NCBI GenBank assembly: GCA_049646585.1
Contig: JBARWC010000153.1
Span: 1 to 64,000 of the forward strand
From: G025836975 sp049646585
GTDB taxonomy: Bacteria; Pseudomonadota; Gammaproteobacteria; Burkholderiales; Burkholderiaceae_B
Direction of reading: 5' to 3'
Length of the DNA stretch: 64,000 nt
The notes below the pieces were generated by a model. It made no database searches, was not told the DNA's origin, and was given only the letters and a program-made list of their open reading frames with translations. A program made the position numbers and the translations under genes. Positions within the stretch are counted from its first letter, which is position 1. Every line of letters begins with the position of its first letter. Below are positions 49,228 through 57,457 of the stretch, piece after piece.

Positions 49228-51134
49228 TGGGATCTCACATGCGCCGATCCGAATGGCGCTCTGATATACAAGGAATACGAGCAATCGCTGTATTGGCGGT
49301 GATGCTATTTCATTTAAATAATGAATGGCTGCCAGGGGGATATATTGGCGTAGATATATTCTTAGTGATATCAGGCTATTTAATCACTAGCCAGCTGATA
49401 CAAAGACGTATGTCTGAGGAATATGAGTCATCCTCCAGCTTAATGGAATTCTATGTTGATCGGATAAAACGCATTGTTCCTGCCTATGCTTTTATGCTTA
49501 TTCTGACAACCATTGTAGTTGGGATAATTTTTACTCACTCCGACTACGTTGATTATTTAAATAGTTTAGAAGCGGCGACTCAGTTCATTAGCAATCGATA
49601 TTATGCAAATTATGGGGACTATTTTGCCCCTGTACAGGCGGAGCAACCACTTTTGCACACGTGGAGCCTAGCCATCGAAATGCAGTTTTATTTGTTACTT
49701 CCCGCTCTAGTTCTATTGATGCCAGTGAGAGCATTACGTTGGGTCGTCCCCATACTAACTCTTACGATGACCGTTGTCGCGGAGTGGCAGTTACAGATAG
49801 GGAGAGAAAATCAGGCAATATATTATGCTCTATATGCACGTATTCCAGAATTTTTAATTGGAAGTTGGCTGGCGCTGCGACAAAAAAATAATAGTAATGA
49901 TGATCGGAGCTATCAGAATGCTGGTTTTATATTAGGCTTTACATTAATTGTCATTAGTTTGACTACTCTAAATAGCAAAACCGCATATCCAGGCTTGCTG
50001 GCGTTATTGCCGGTTGTGGGAACAGCGTTGCTGATTGCTACTCCCCGGTCTTCCTTTAATAAAGTGCTGACAGGGAGGTTTATTGTGTGGCTGGGATTTT
50101 TGTCATACTCTCTATATCTTTGGCATTGGCCAGTATTGGCTAGCATACGATATTATACTGCGCAAACCAATTTGAGTTTTAGCGCCACTATCTTTTTCAT
50201 TATTCTGACTTTTAGTACCGCATGTATATCGTATTATTTTGTCGAAAATCCGATGCGACACTTGCAGCGAAAAGGGTATCGCCGCTTTGGCATAGTGCTT
50301 GCATCGACGGTGGTGGTGTTGGTGGGAATTCATAAGGCTGCTAGCGCCGCCCGCAACTTGCAAGATTTTTCCCCTCTGCCAGTTGTTTACACTCGATACG
50401 CTAATCCAGAAATTATCTGCCATGGTAAAGACAATGGTCAATGTGTTAAAGGTGATCTGGATAGCACGCATGAAGTGTTAGTGATTGGAGATTCGCATGC
50501 GGCAATGCTTAATAATTTGTTCGATTTTGTAGGGAAAAATCATCATTTTCGTGCTCGCATTTTGACAGCTAGCAATTGTGTGCCAATTCCAAATTTTAAT
50601 ATATCTAAACTTCAAAGTTATGCTCGGGAACCCTGCAGTCAACAAATCGCTCGTGTCCAACGCTATGTCGAACGAGCACACACCATAATTGTCGCAGGTA
50701 GTTGGAGTTATCAAATCCAAGACCCAAACTTTCTAGATGAGTTTGCGGATTTTTTGCGGAATCAAACAGGGAAACGGGTATATGTGTTATCCCAAGTTCC
50801 GCTACTGCATGGAAATCCGATGAGGGCACACAGATTGGCGCTACTAAAATTGCCTTATGAGGTTTCGATTGACCCAGTGTATGCGCTGGCAAATAGCGCG
50901 ATTGCCGATGTGGCGCGACGGCACCGTGCGAGCTTTATAAGTGGAGACGAAATTGATTTATTTAAGAATGCACCATTTTATGGAGGGAAGCTTATATATT
51001 TTGATCAGAGCCACTTGAATGAAATTGGTGTGGAGAATTATGCGGTAGCGATGGATAAAATTTTTAATGAGTTGGATTTAGGTACTCAATCAGAGTTGGT
51101 GCACCGGAGCCTCCAAAGTGCTGGTATGAATTAA
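49227..51134 (+). CDS. Membrane acyltransferase (AT3) with C-terminal SGNH domain, OafA-like
   Basis: O-acetylates surface polysaccharide. 635 residues: an acyltransferase-3 membrane domain (SDIQGIRAIAVLAVMLFHLNNEWLPGGYIGVDIFLVISGYLI, about ten helices to residue 350) and a periplasmic SGNH domain with GDSHA near residue 420 and the DQSH dyad near 592. In such fusions the membrane part moves acetyl groups across the membrane and the SGNH part places them on the glycan. Codon use is strongly AT-rich compared with the left half of the window. Confidence 0.92.
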   Translation: MGSHMRRSEWRSDIQGIRAIAVLAVMLFHLNNEWLPGGYIGVDIFLVISGYLITSQLIQRRMSEEYESSSSLMEFYVDRIKRIVPAYAFMLILTTIVVGIIFTHSDYVDYLNSLEAATQFISNRYYANYGDYFAPVQAEQPLLHTWSLAIEMQFYLLLPALVLLMPVRALRWVVPILTLTMTVVAEWQLQIGRENQAIYYALYARIPEFLIGSWLALRQKNNSNDDRSYQNAGFILGFTLIVISLTTLNSKTAYPGLLALLPVVGTALLIATPRSSFNKVLTGRFIVWLGFLSYSLYLWHWPVLASIRYYTAQTNLSFSATIFFIILTFSTACISYYFVENPMRHLQRKGYRRFGIVLASTVVVLVGIHKAASAARNLQDFSPLPVVYTRYANPEIICHGKDNGQCVKGDLDSTHEVLVIGDSHAAMLNNLFDFVGKNHHFRARILTASNCVPIPNFNISKLQSYAREPCSQQIARVQRYVERAHTIIVAGSWSYQIQDPNFLDEFADFLRNQTGKRVYVLSQVPLLHGNPMRAHRLALLKLPYEVSIDPVYALANSAIADVARRHRASFISGDEIDLFKNAPFYGGKLIYFDQSHLNEIGVENYAVAMDKIFNELDLGTQSELVHRSLQSAGMN

Positions 51135-51197
51135 TGATTTATGAAACAAATTTACTATACTGTAGTACGTTGCTTATACAGTAACTCGTGGTAATAA

Positions 51198-52598
51198 ATG
51201 ACTGTAATAAGCCTATTTCAACGAAGCAAGGCCCTGTTTCAGGATCTTTGTAGCCATTTAATAAAAAATCAATTTGTGCGGTCGGTGATGTTGTTGGCTG
51301 GTGGAACCGCTTTTACTCAAGCCATAATGGTACTGATATTGCCAGTATTAACAAGGTTGTACACGCCGCAAGATTTTAGCGTTTTAACAGTTTACTTTTC
51401 TGTACTAAGTATCTTCGCTGCTATAGCTTGCTTGCGCTATGAAATCGCTATCCCGTTGCCGGAGTCAGATGAGGACTCCGCCAATGTTCTCGGGCTTTCT
51501 TTAGCATTGTCTCTATTAGTTTCCGTGATGGCGGCAATAGTGATAGTTATTTTCCCTAGTGAGATTACTTTATTAGCAGGACAGCCGGAGTTGCGATCTT
51601 ATTTATGGGCAATTCCTTTGGGCATATGGCTTACAAGCACCTATGCTGCTTTTAAGTACTGGGCGACTAGAAAAAAAAGATTTGCTTCAATCGCTAGCGT
51701 TCAAATGAGCCAGAGTATCTCGTCAGCAGGAACGCAGCTCGGCTTGGGGGTGCTAAATATTGCGCCACTAGGCTTGCTACTGGGGGGCATAGTTAACAGT
51801 GGTGTTGGCTGTTTAGCTTTAGGTTTTCACGCTTGGCGAGAAGGAGGCGACGCTTTACGGAGCGTTTGCCTTAGAGGGATGCTGATTATGGCGCGGAAAT
51901 ATGATAGTTTCCCCAAGTTTTCGGTACTGGACGCTCTGGCGAACAACGCGGGAATCGCGCTGCCTGTACTTATTATTGCTTCTGTGGCCATAGGCCCCGA
52001 GGCTGGGTATTTAGCATTAGCAACACAGGTGTTGGGCGCTCCACTTAGCTTGGTGGGTAGTGCCGTGGGGCAAGTATACTTTTCACATGCAGCTGAAAAG
52101 CAGCGCTCTGGCGATATTGGCAGTTTTACGCTTTCTACAATGCAAGGCCTGGCTCGATTAGGGATCGGGCCGATGCTTTTTGCCGGTATTGTTTCGCCGA
52201 TAGCCTTCCCCTTAGTGTTTGGAGAGGCTTGGGGGCGGGCTGGTGAGTTGGTGGCTTGGCTAGCCCCATGGTATGCCACACGATTTATATGCTCACCGAT
52301 AGCGTCGTCATTGAACGTTACTAACAATCTTCCATTGGGCATGAAACTTCAAATACTCGGCCTCATCACTCGGGTCGGAGCTGTTGCTTTGGCTGGTATA
52401 TGGTTAAGATCGCTAATCGTAGAAGTTTATGCCGTTACCAGCTTCGCTTTTGATTTATTGTATCTATTTATGGTTTCTCGAAGTGTAGGGATTAGTATAA
52501 GAGAAGTGGTAGGCATATTTTTCATCAATTACCGTGCACTGCTAGGGTGGCTAGCGTTTTCGTTGATCGTTAAGTGGGTCATGGAATATTATATTTAG
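51198..52598 (+). CDS. Second oligosaccharide flippase (Wzx-type, MOP superfamily)
   Basis: 466 residues with about twelve membrane segments. N-terminus VRSVMLLAGGTAFTQAIMVLILPVLTRLYTPQDFSVLTVYFSVLSIFAAIACLRYEIAIPLPESDEDSANVLGLSL is characteristic of the Wzx/RfbX group common next to sugar-modification genes. It differs from the flippase at 42783, so the locus holds two translocases. It is separated by short AT-rich gaps from its neighbours (63 and 111 bases). Confidence 0.9.
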   Translation: MTVISLFQRSKALFQDLCSHLIKNQFVRSVMLLAGGTAFTQAIMVLILPVLTRLYTPQDFSVLTVYFSVLSIFAAIACLRYEIAIPLPESDEDSANVLGLSLALSLLVSVMAAIVIVIFPSEITLLAGQPELRSYLWAIPLGIWLTSTYAAFKYWATRKKRFASIASVQMSQSISSAGTQLGLGVLNIAPLGLLLGGIVNSGVGCLALGFHAWREGGDALRSVCLRGMLIMARKYDSFPKFSVLDALANNAGIALPVLIIASVAIGPEAGYLALATQVLGAPLSLVGSAVGQVYFSHAAEKQRSGDIGSFTLSTMQGLARLGIGPMLFAGIVSPIAFPLVFGEAWGRAGELVAWLAPWYATRFICSPIASSLNVTNNLPLGMKLQILGLITRVGAVALAGIWLRSLIVEVYAVTSFAFDLLYLFMVSRSVGISIREVVGIFFINYRALLGWLAFSLIVKWVMEYYI

Positions 52599-52644
52599 TC
52601 CGAAAATATTATTTTATTCACTATAAACATGACGAGTGCTAGAA

Positions 52645-52662
52645 TTGTAACGTAAATTACAA
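52645..52662. promoter_or_regulatory. Inverted repeat before the acyl-transfer cassette
   Basis: Perfect arms TTGTAA (52645-52650) and TTACAA (52657-52662) with a 6-base spacer, 48 bases upstream of the AAC(3)-like start, in an AT-rich gap. Possibly an operator for the following genes; no assigned regulator. Confidence 0.35.
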
Positions 52663-52709
52663 ACGTTGCTTGATGTCCATAATGGTGGGCCGTAGTACGG
52701 AATGTGGAA

Positions 52710-53627
52710 ATGATGTTATTGAGAAAAATTTATTACATGGCGCTTAATATGCTTCCGTTGTTTATTAAGCGCGGCGTTCAAAGATCATGGTTAGTGCAGA
52801 CGTGCCGTCGTGCTTCGCGTCAGCGTCAATTTCAGAGCGTAAAGAATGTTAGAGAAAAATCTATTGCAAAAAACGGAATATGTGGCCCCGATGAATTATT
52901 CGAGCATCTTAGAAGTGACGGGATTACTGAAGGTGACACTCTCTTTGTACAGTGCTCATTCAATAATTTGCACACATTTGGTGCTTCCCCTCTAGAGCTA
53001 TTGACAGTTTTAGAGAGGCTCGTTGGAATTTCCGGAACTTTGTTAATGCCCGCTTACACAGAGCCTAAGTGCCCAGGAAAGATTTTTAAACCGGCGAATG
53101 AGCCAACATATGCTGGGATAGTAAATGAGATTTTTCGCCGCTCTCCAGATGTAATCCGTAGCTCGCATACGAGGCATTCTATTTGCGGTAGGGGGCCTTT
53201 AGCAAAAGAAATACTTGCCGATCATGAAACTAGTGCACGTGCTGATGGCGCGGGTTCACCATTTGATAAAATTCGGTTGCTGCCCAATGCTAAAATACTT
53301 ACGCTAGGGTTACCAGCCGGATACCTGTCCTTTTTACATTGGGTAGAGGATATTGAGCCAGAGAAGCTACCTTTTCCTGTATCTACTCCCGAGCCTACAA
53401 CTAATATGATTGAGCTCCCAAATGGGAGTCTGGCGTCGATACTTGATTGGCCAGTAAAGCCGAGCGTAGCCAGGCGCTTATCTCTTAGACGTATATCAAC
53501 CCGGCTCACTCCTAACTGCCATCGTTATTATCAATACAAAGGCATAAACATTGGAGTTTATGTCGTCGCGCCTTTGGCTGAGGAGCTTCTCGCGCTCCGT
53601 GATCGTGGCATTATTCATTACAAATGA
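52710..53627 (+). CDS. AAC(3)-family N-acyltransferase
   Basis: Relatives transfer an acyl group to an amino group, the aminoglycoside 3-N-acetyltransferases being the best known. About 305 residues from the ATG at 52710. Core motifs: LFVQCSFNNLHTFGASPLELLTVLERLVGISGTLLMPAYTE, RSSHTRHSICGRGPLAKEILADH (the conserved His/Ser region) and GSPFDKIRLLPNAKILTLGLPAGYLSFLHWVE. A basic, helical N-terminal extension of about 60 residues precedes the domain. In a glycan locus and next to an acyl carrier protein, an amino sugar is a more likely acceptor than an antibiotic, and an acyl-ACP a possible donor (inference). Confidence 0.88.
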   Translation: MMLLRKIYYMALNMLPLFIKRGVQRSWLVQTCRRASRQRQFQSVKNVREKSIAKNGICGPDELFEHLRSDGITEGDTLFVQCSFNNLHTFGASPLELLTVLERLVGISGTLLMPAYTEPKCPGKIFKPANEPTYAGIVNEIFRRSPDVIRSSHTRHSICGRGPLAKEILADHETSARADGAGSPFDKIRLLPNAKILTLGLPAGYLSFLHWVEDIEPEKLPFPVSTPEPTTNMIELPNGSLASILDWPVKPSVARRLSLRRISTRLTPNCHRYYQYKGINIGVYVVAPLAEELLALRDRGIIHYK

Positions 53628-53636
53628 GAGGATTTA

Positions 53637-54560
53637 ATGATGCAGAGTATAGATGATAAATATCAGCACTCCCAGAATGTTGTTGATATTGTATTAAAAA
53701 ATAACCCGATGCATAGAAAATTTTTATTTCGTGCGCTAGAAAACCTCACTCATGAGGAGCGTAATGAAGTAGAAAATTATCTTGATTTTTTGTTTGCTGA
53801 AAAAATCACTATTGAAGAAGTAGCGGCTTCATATTTGACTATCGTAGAAGATACCTTTCGTGAAGAATTGCGTTTTCGCGAAACTGGTCGTTATAGGTTT
53901 TCTACATTTGCCGAAGCTCAAGCAATGGTCTATAACGATGATGCCTATATGAGCCGTTATATGATTGGTTTGGCACTTTCGTCCTTTTGGTGGTCGAACC
54001 ATATGAAAATGCGTCGTTTTTTTCAAGAAAAAATCCCTCTTTTGTCTACTAGAGCAGGAATATATCGAGAAGTAGGGCCGGGCCATGGCATGTATTTTTT
54101 AGAAAGTATGCGGAGATGCAACTTCTCCAGCTATGAAGGTATAGATATAAGCCCAACTAGTGTGCAGATGACCAGTAGGATCATTGATAGTGGCTATTTT
54201 GGTACCTTTCCAAACGCTCGCATTATTCTAAGTGACTTCTTGGATGGGTCACAATTGCAGCCTTCAGATGCGTTAATTATGGGTGAGGTTTTAGAGCATG
54301 TTGAAAATCCAGGTGCATTTCTGCGGAGGGCCTATGAAACAACGACAGCAGATCCATTTTTCTTTTTAACAACTTGTATTAATGCTCCAGCAATTGATCA
54401 TCTTTATAATCCAGAGTCGGTTGAAAATTTAGAAAAATTATTTAATGAGTATGGCTTTTTTATTAAGGATCGGTGCATTGTGCCTCGCGATGGGGCAACG
54501 TTAGAGGAATGCCAAAGAGAAAGACTGGCTATTAATGTGGCGTATGTTTTGGGGAAATAG
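53637..54560 (+). CDS. SAM-dependent methyltransferase (class I), unassigned substrate
   Basis: 307 residues, GAGAGG six bases before the ATG. The N-terminal 140 residues are helical and unlike known domains to me. The methyltransferase core follows: SAM-binding REVGPGHGMYFLE at about 144-156, acidic motif EGIDISPTSVQM, and DALIMGEVLEHVENPGAFLRRAYETT. The helical front half with a C-terminal methyltransferase recalls enzymes acting on carrier-bound or sugar substrates. Being between the acyltransferase and the FkbH gene, it may methylate the acyl group or the sugar. Confidence 0.85.
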   Translation: MMQSIDDKYQHSQNVVDIVLKNNPMHRKFLFRALENLTHEERNEVENYLDFLFAEKITIEEVAASYLTIVEDTFREELRFRETGRYRFSTFAEAQAMVYNDDAYMSRYMIGLALSSFWWSNHMKMRRFFQEKIPLLSTRAGIYREVGPGHGMYFLESMRRCNFSSYEGIDISPTSVQMTSRIIDSGYFGTFPNARIILSDFLDGSQLQPSDALIMGEVLEHVENPGAFLRRAYETTTADPFFFLTTCINAPAIDHLYNPESVENLEKLFNEYGFFIKDRCIVPRDGATLEECQRERLAINVAYVLGK

Positions 54561-54693
54561 AATGGAAATATGTGCGGGTAGGTAGCGTGATGAAAGGCAC
54601 CTATTTATAGGCTAATTGTTTTCCACCACAAAAAAATGTTATTCTTTTCCTGGCTCGGCGCTATTCTAACCTGTTAATTTCTTGCGAACTATA

Positions 54694-55119
54694 ATGAATA
54701 CATTCCTTATATTTCACCACATGGGGCTCTTAACAGCCCAACCTGAGCTTGCACGGGATCACTTACATAATTTAAATTATGAGTGTGGCGATTCAATATA
54801 TGACCCATTGCAAGATGTTGACTTGTGTATGTGCCATAGCACTCGTTGTGGCCCTAGAATCGAATTGGTTACACCGCGCGCAACAAACGATGCATTATCG
54901 CGTTTGCTTCGCAGGAAGGATGACTATATGTACCATGTTTGTTTCAGCACCCCCAGTATTCCGGAGGGAGTCAGGCTTTTGGAGAAGGATGCGGCGAATC
55001 GTATTATTGAAGTAATGCCTCCAAAGCCTGCTATTTTATTTAATGGAAAGAGGGTTGCGTTCTACGCAGTTCCGGGTCTAGGGCTAATAGAACTATTAGA
55101 GCAATCGGTGGCAGAATGA
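54694..55119 (+). CDS. VOC superfamily (glyoxalase-like) protein
   Basis: 141 residues from the ATG at 54694. The paired beta-alpha-beta-beta-beta modules of the vicinal oxygen chelate fold are suggested by FHHMGLLTAQPELARDHLHNLNYE, with a likely metal His at 8 or 9, then YHVCFSTPSIPEGVRLLEKD and AFYAVPGLGLIELLEQ, which ends in a likely metal-ligand Glu. This resembles methylmalonyl-CoA epimerase, so epimerisation or isomerisation of a carrier-bound acid is possible. Its stop overlaps the FkbH-type gene (ATGA), so the two proteins are made together. Confidence 0.85.
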   Translation: MNTFLIFHHMGLLTAQPELARDHLHNLNYECGDSIYDPLQDVDLCMCHSTRCGPRIELVTPRATNDALSRLLRRKDDYMYHVCFSTPSIPEGVRLLEKDAANRIIEVMPPKPAILFNGKRVAFYAVPGLGLIELLEQSVAE

Positions 55120-57005
55120 GCCAGGAAGATACTCAAAATAAGTTATCTCAACTTCGAGTTCTTCGAAGTCAGATTTATGCTGAAGGTGATTCGCTAGGAG
55201 CTTTAGACTCATTACGTCGTATTGCTTCGCCTTCAGATGATGCCACCCTACAGGCATGGTATGGTAGATTTGCTACTGAAATATCTAAAAAGTTGGATGA
55301 GCTGCCAACGATACGTATAGCATTTCTTAGTAGCTCGACCTTGGAGCATTATGTCGATTGCCTGCGGTTTTGGCTTTTGCTTGAAGGGTTTCGGTTAGAA
55401 GAGAAGTTGCTGCCATTCGGAACATGGCATCAGCAGGTTTTAGATAATAACTCTGAGTTATACAGAGCTAAGCCAGATGTGGTTTGGTTTTTTATTCGAG
55501 GAGTGGATGTGGGGCTTGAGGCCGTAGCATCTGCAATTGACCAAGCTGATAAAGTTCTTGAGAGAGCTATTTCGGATGTTAAGGAGAAAGTATCAATAGC
55601 TTCAAAAAGGCTTCCAGCTTTATTTCTCATTAATAATATCGTGATGCCAGCAAGTCGTATTTTTGGGAATTTTGAAGGGCAGTCAGCTGCATCACTTTCT
55701 AGTAATATTCTGCGGTTTAATTTGGAACTACCTGGCTTTCTGCCGAACGGATCTGTAGTATTCGATATGCAGCACCTAGCCTCCAGATATGGCCTTGACA
55801 GATGGGAAGACGCCAGGCTATGGCATCATTCGAAGCATCCCTTTGCATTGAATGCGCAAGGGCTCGTTGCTTTTACCGCGGCTAGAGTGTTAGCTGCGTC
55901 GCGGGGCCGTGCAAAAAAATGCTTGGTACTAGATTTGGATAATACGCTGTGGGGAGGGGTGATTGGAGATGATGGTATAGGAGGCATTATTGTTGGCCCC
56001 AATGGAGGGGCTGTAGGCGAGGCTTATGCTGATTTTCAGGCTTGGCTTAGAGCTTTAGCTAATCGAGGAATCGCCTTAGCGGTTTGTAGCAAGAATAATG
56101 AAGATTTAGCCAAAGAGCCTTTTTTGAAAAAAGAAGGTATGGTCTTATCTCTCGAAAATTTTGTGTCATTTAAAGCGAACTGGGATAACAAAGCTGATAA
56201 TATAAGATCGATTGCTAATGAATTGAATCTGGGGCTAGATTCGTTTGTTTTTATCGATGATAATCCTGCTGAAAGGGCGCTAGTTCGAGCAGAATTGCCA
56301 CAGGTGGAAGTTCCTGAGATGCCTGTTGATCCATCGGATTATATTAGAACGCTTGCAAATGGCCTTTGGTTTGAGACTCTAACTGTATCTAAGGAGGATC
56401 TGCTTAGGGTCCGTGCATATAAAGAAAATGCAGCTCGAGTGCAATTGCAGCATTCACAAACAGATCTTAATTCCTATCTGATAGGCTTAGAGATGCGGGC
56501 GCATTGGGATGAAATGAGCCTCGCAACTTTGCAGCGCGTGACGCAACTTATAAATAAGACTAATCAGTTTAACTTAACGAATTCAAGGTACACAGAGTCT
56601 CAAGTTTTAGCGATCAGTTCAGCGCCAGACTCCTGGATTGGCACTTTTTCCTTAGCCGACCGTTTCGGTGATCATGGGCTGATTTCCGCCGTGATCCTTT
56701 ATTTCAAGAATGATATAGCTACTGTTGATACTTGGGTAATGAGCTGTAGGGTTTTTTCCAGAGGGATGGAAGATTTTATATTTCAAGTAATGCATAAAGT
56801 AGCGAGCCAGAATGGATGCAGATATATCCATGGAAAATTTGTTCCAACTATGAAAAACTCTGTGGTTGCGGAGCTCTATAAGAATATGGGTGGCACGCTA
56901 TTAAATGAGCAGGAAGGTTTAGAGCAAATTTGGAGCTTTGACTTATCAAAGCTGAAGCCTAAAGGTGCGGTTCACATTGTGGAAGAACCTCGCGAAAGGA
57001 ATTAA
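55116..57005 (+). CDS. FkbH-like HAD-IIIC phosphatase / glyceryl-ACP loading enzyme
   Basis: FkbH proteins take 1,3-bisphosphoglycerate, remove phosphate and load a D-glyceryl unit onto an acyl carrier protein. 629 residues in three parts: an N-terminal SGNH-like domain (about 60-265), a HAD domain with DLDNTLWGG at 273-281 (nucleophile Asp273 and acid/base Asp275) and FIDDNPAERALVRAELP near 380, and a C-terminal GNAT-like acyltransferase domain with INKTNQFNLTNSRYTESQV and WVMSCRVFSRGMEDF. All catalytic marks are intact. The ACP gene follows after 130 bases. Confidence 0.93.
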   Translation: MSQEDTQNKLSQLRVLRSQIYAEGDSLGALDSLRRIASPSDDATLQAWYGRFATEISKKLDELPTIRIAFLSSSTLEHYVDCLRFWLLLEGFRLEEKLLPFGTWHQQVLDNNSELYRAKPDVVWFFIRGVDVGLEAVASAIDQADKVLERAISDVKEKVSIASKRLPALFLINNIVMPASRIFGNFEGQSAASLSSNILRFNLELPGFLPNGSVVFDMQHLASRYGLDRWEDARLWHHSKHPFALNAQGLVAFTAARVLAASRGRAKKCLVLDLDNTLWGGVIGDDGIGGIIVGPNGGAVGEAYADFQAWLRALANRGIALAVCSKNNEDLAKEPFLKKEGMVLSLENFVSFKANWDNKADNIRSIANELNLGLDSFVFIDDNPAERALVRAELPQVEVPEMPVDPSDYIRTLANGLWFETLTVSKEDLLRVRAYKENAARVQLQHSQTDLNSYLIGLEMRAHWDEMSLATLQRVTQLINKTNQFNLTNSRYTESQVLAISSAPDSWIGTFSLADRFGDHGLISAVILYFKNDIATVDTWVMSCRVFSRGMEDFIFQVMHKVASQNGCRYIHGKFVPTMKNSVVAELYKNMGGTLLNEQEGLEQIWSFDLSKLKPKGAVHIVEEPRERN

Positions 57006-57135
57006 AGCTTATTTGCGAATTAGATGAGCGTATTTTTTCTTAAAATTAATGATTATTATTTATTTTTCACAAATAATTTTCGTTAAACATTTATTATTGG
57101 TTTGACTTTAGAAATTTTATAAGCAGGATAAGAAA

Positions 57136-57387
57136 ATGAATGAATTCAAAGATGGTGAAGCACTAAAGGCTCTAGAGGCTATTTTTCGTGATTTGTTTCT
57201 TGATGACCGGATAGAGTTAAGTGAAACAACGTCTCCAGCAGACATAGCTGAGTGGGATTCGCTTGCGCACGTATCATTGCTGGCGGCTGTTGAGCGATCG
57301 TTTGGCGTGCGCTTTACGGCAGAGGATATGAGCCAGATAAATAATGTCTCGACCTTGTTGGCTATATTGAAAGCTCGCAAAGTCTAG
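57136..57387 (+). CDS. Dedicated acyl carrier protein
   Basis: 83 residues, acidic, four-helix ACP fold. The 4'-phosphopantetheine site is Ser42 in EWDSLAHVSLL, followed by the helix III region FTAEDMSQINNVSTLLAILK. It lacks the strict DSLD form of fatty-acid AcpP, which is usual for stand-alone ACPs that work with FkbH or in modification pathways. AGGA lies about nine bases before the ATG; the upstream 130 bases are very AT-rich. It is the natural carrier for the glyceryl unit made by the preceding enzyme. Confidence 0.93.
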   Translation: MNEFKDGEALKALEAIFRDLFLDDRIELSETTSPADIAEWDSLAHVSLLAAVERSFGVRFTAEDMSQINNVSTLLAILKARKV

Positions 57388-57457
57388 TTTGCAGTATCAA
57401 TGTAGTAAATAATGTTTTCACCAATATGAGCTTAAGCCATACTGCGATATATGTTAT

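Noticed and set aside
52710..53627. Aminoglycoside resistance gene
   Set aside because: The protein belongs to the AAC(3) family, but its place between flippase, methyltransferase and FkbH genes and its extra N-terminal segment make a glycan role much more likely.
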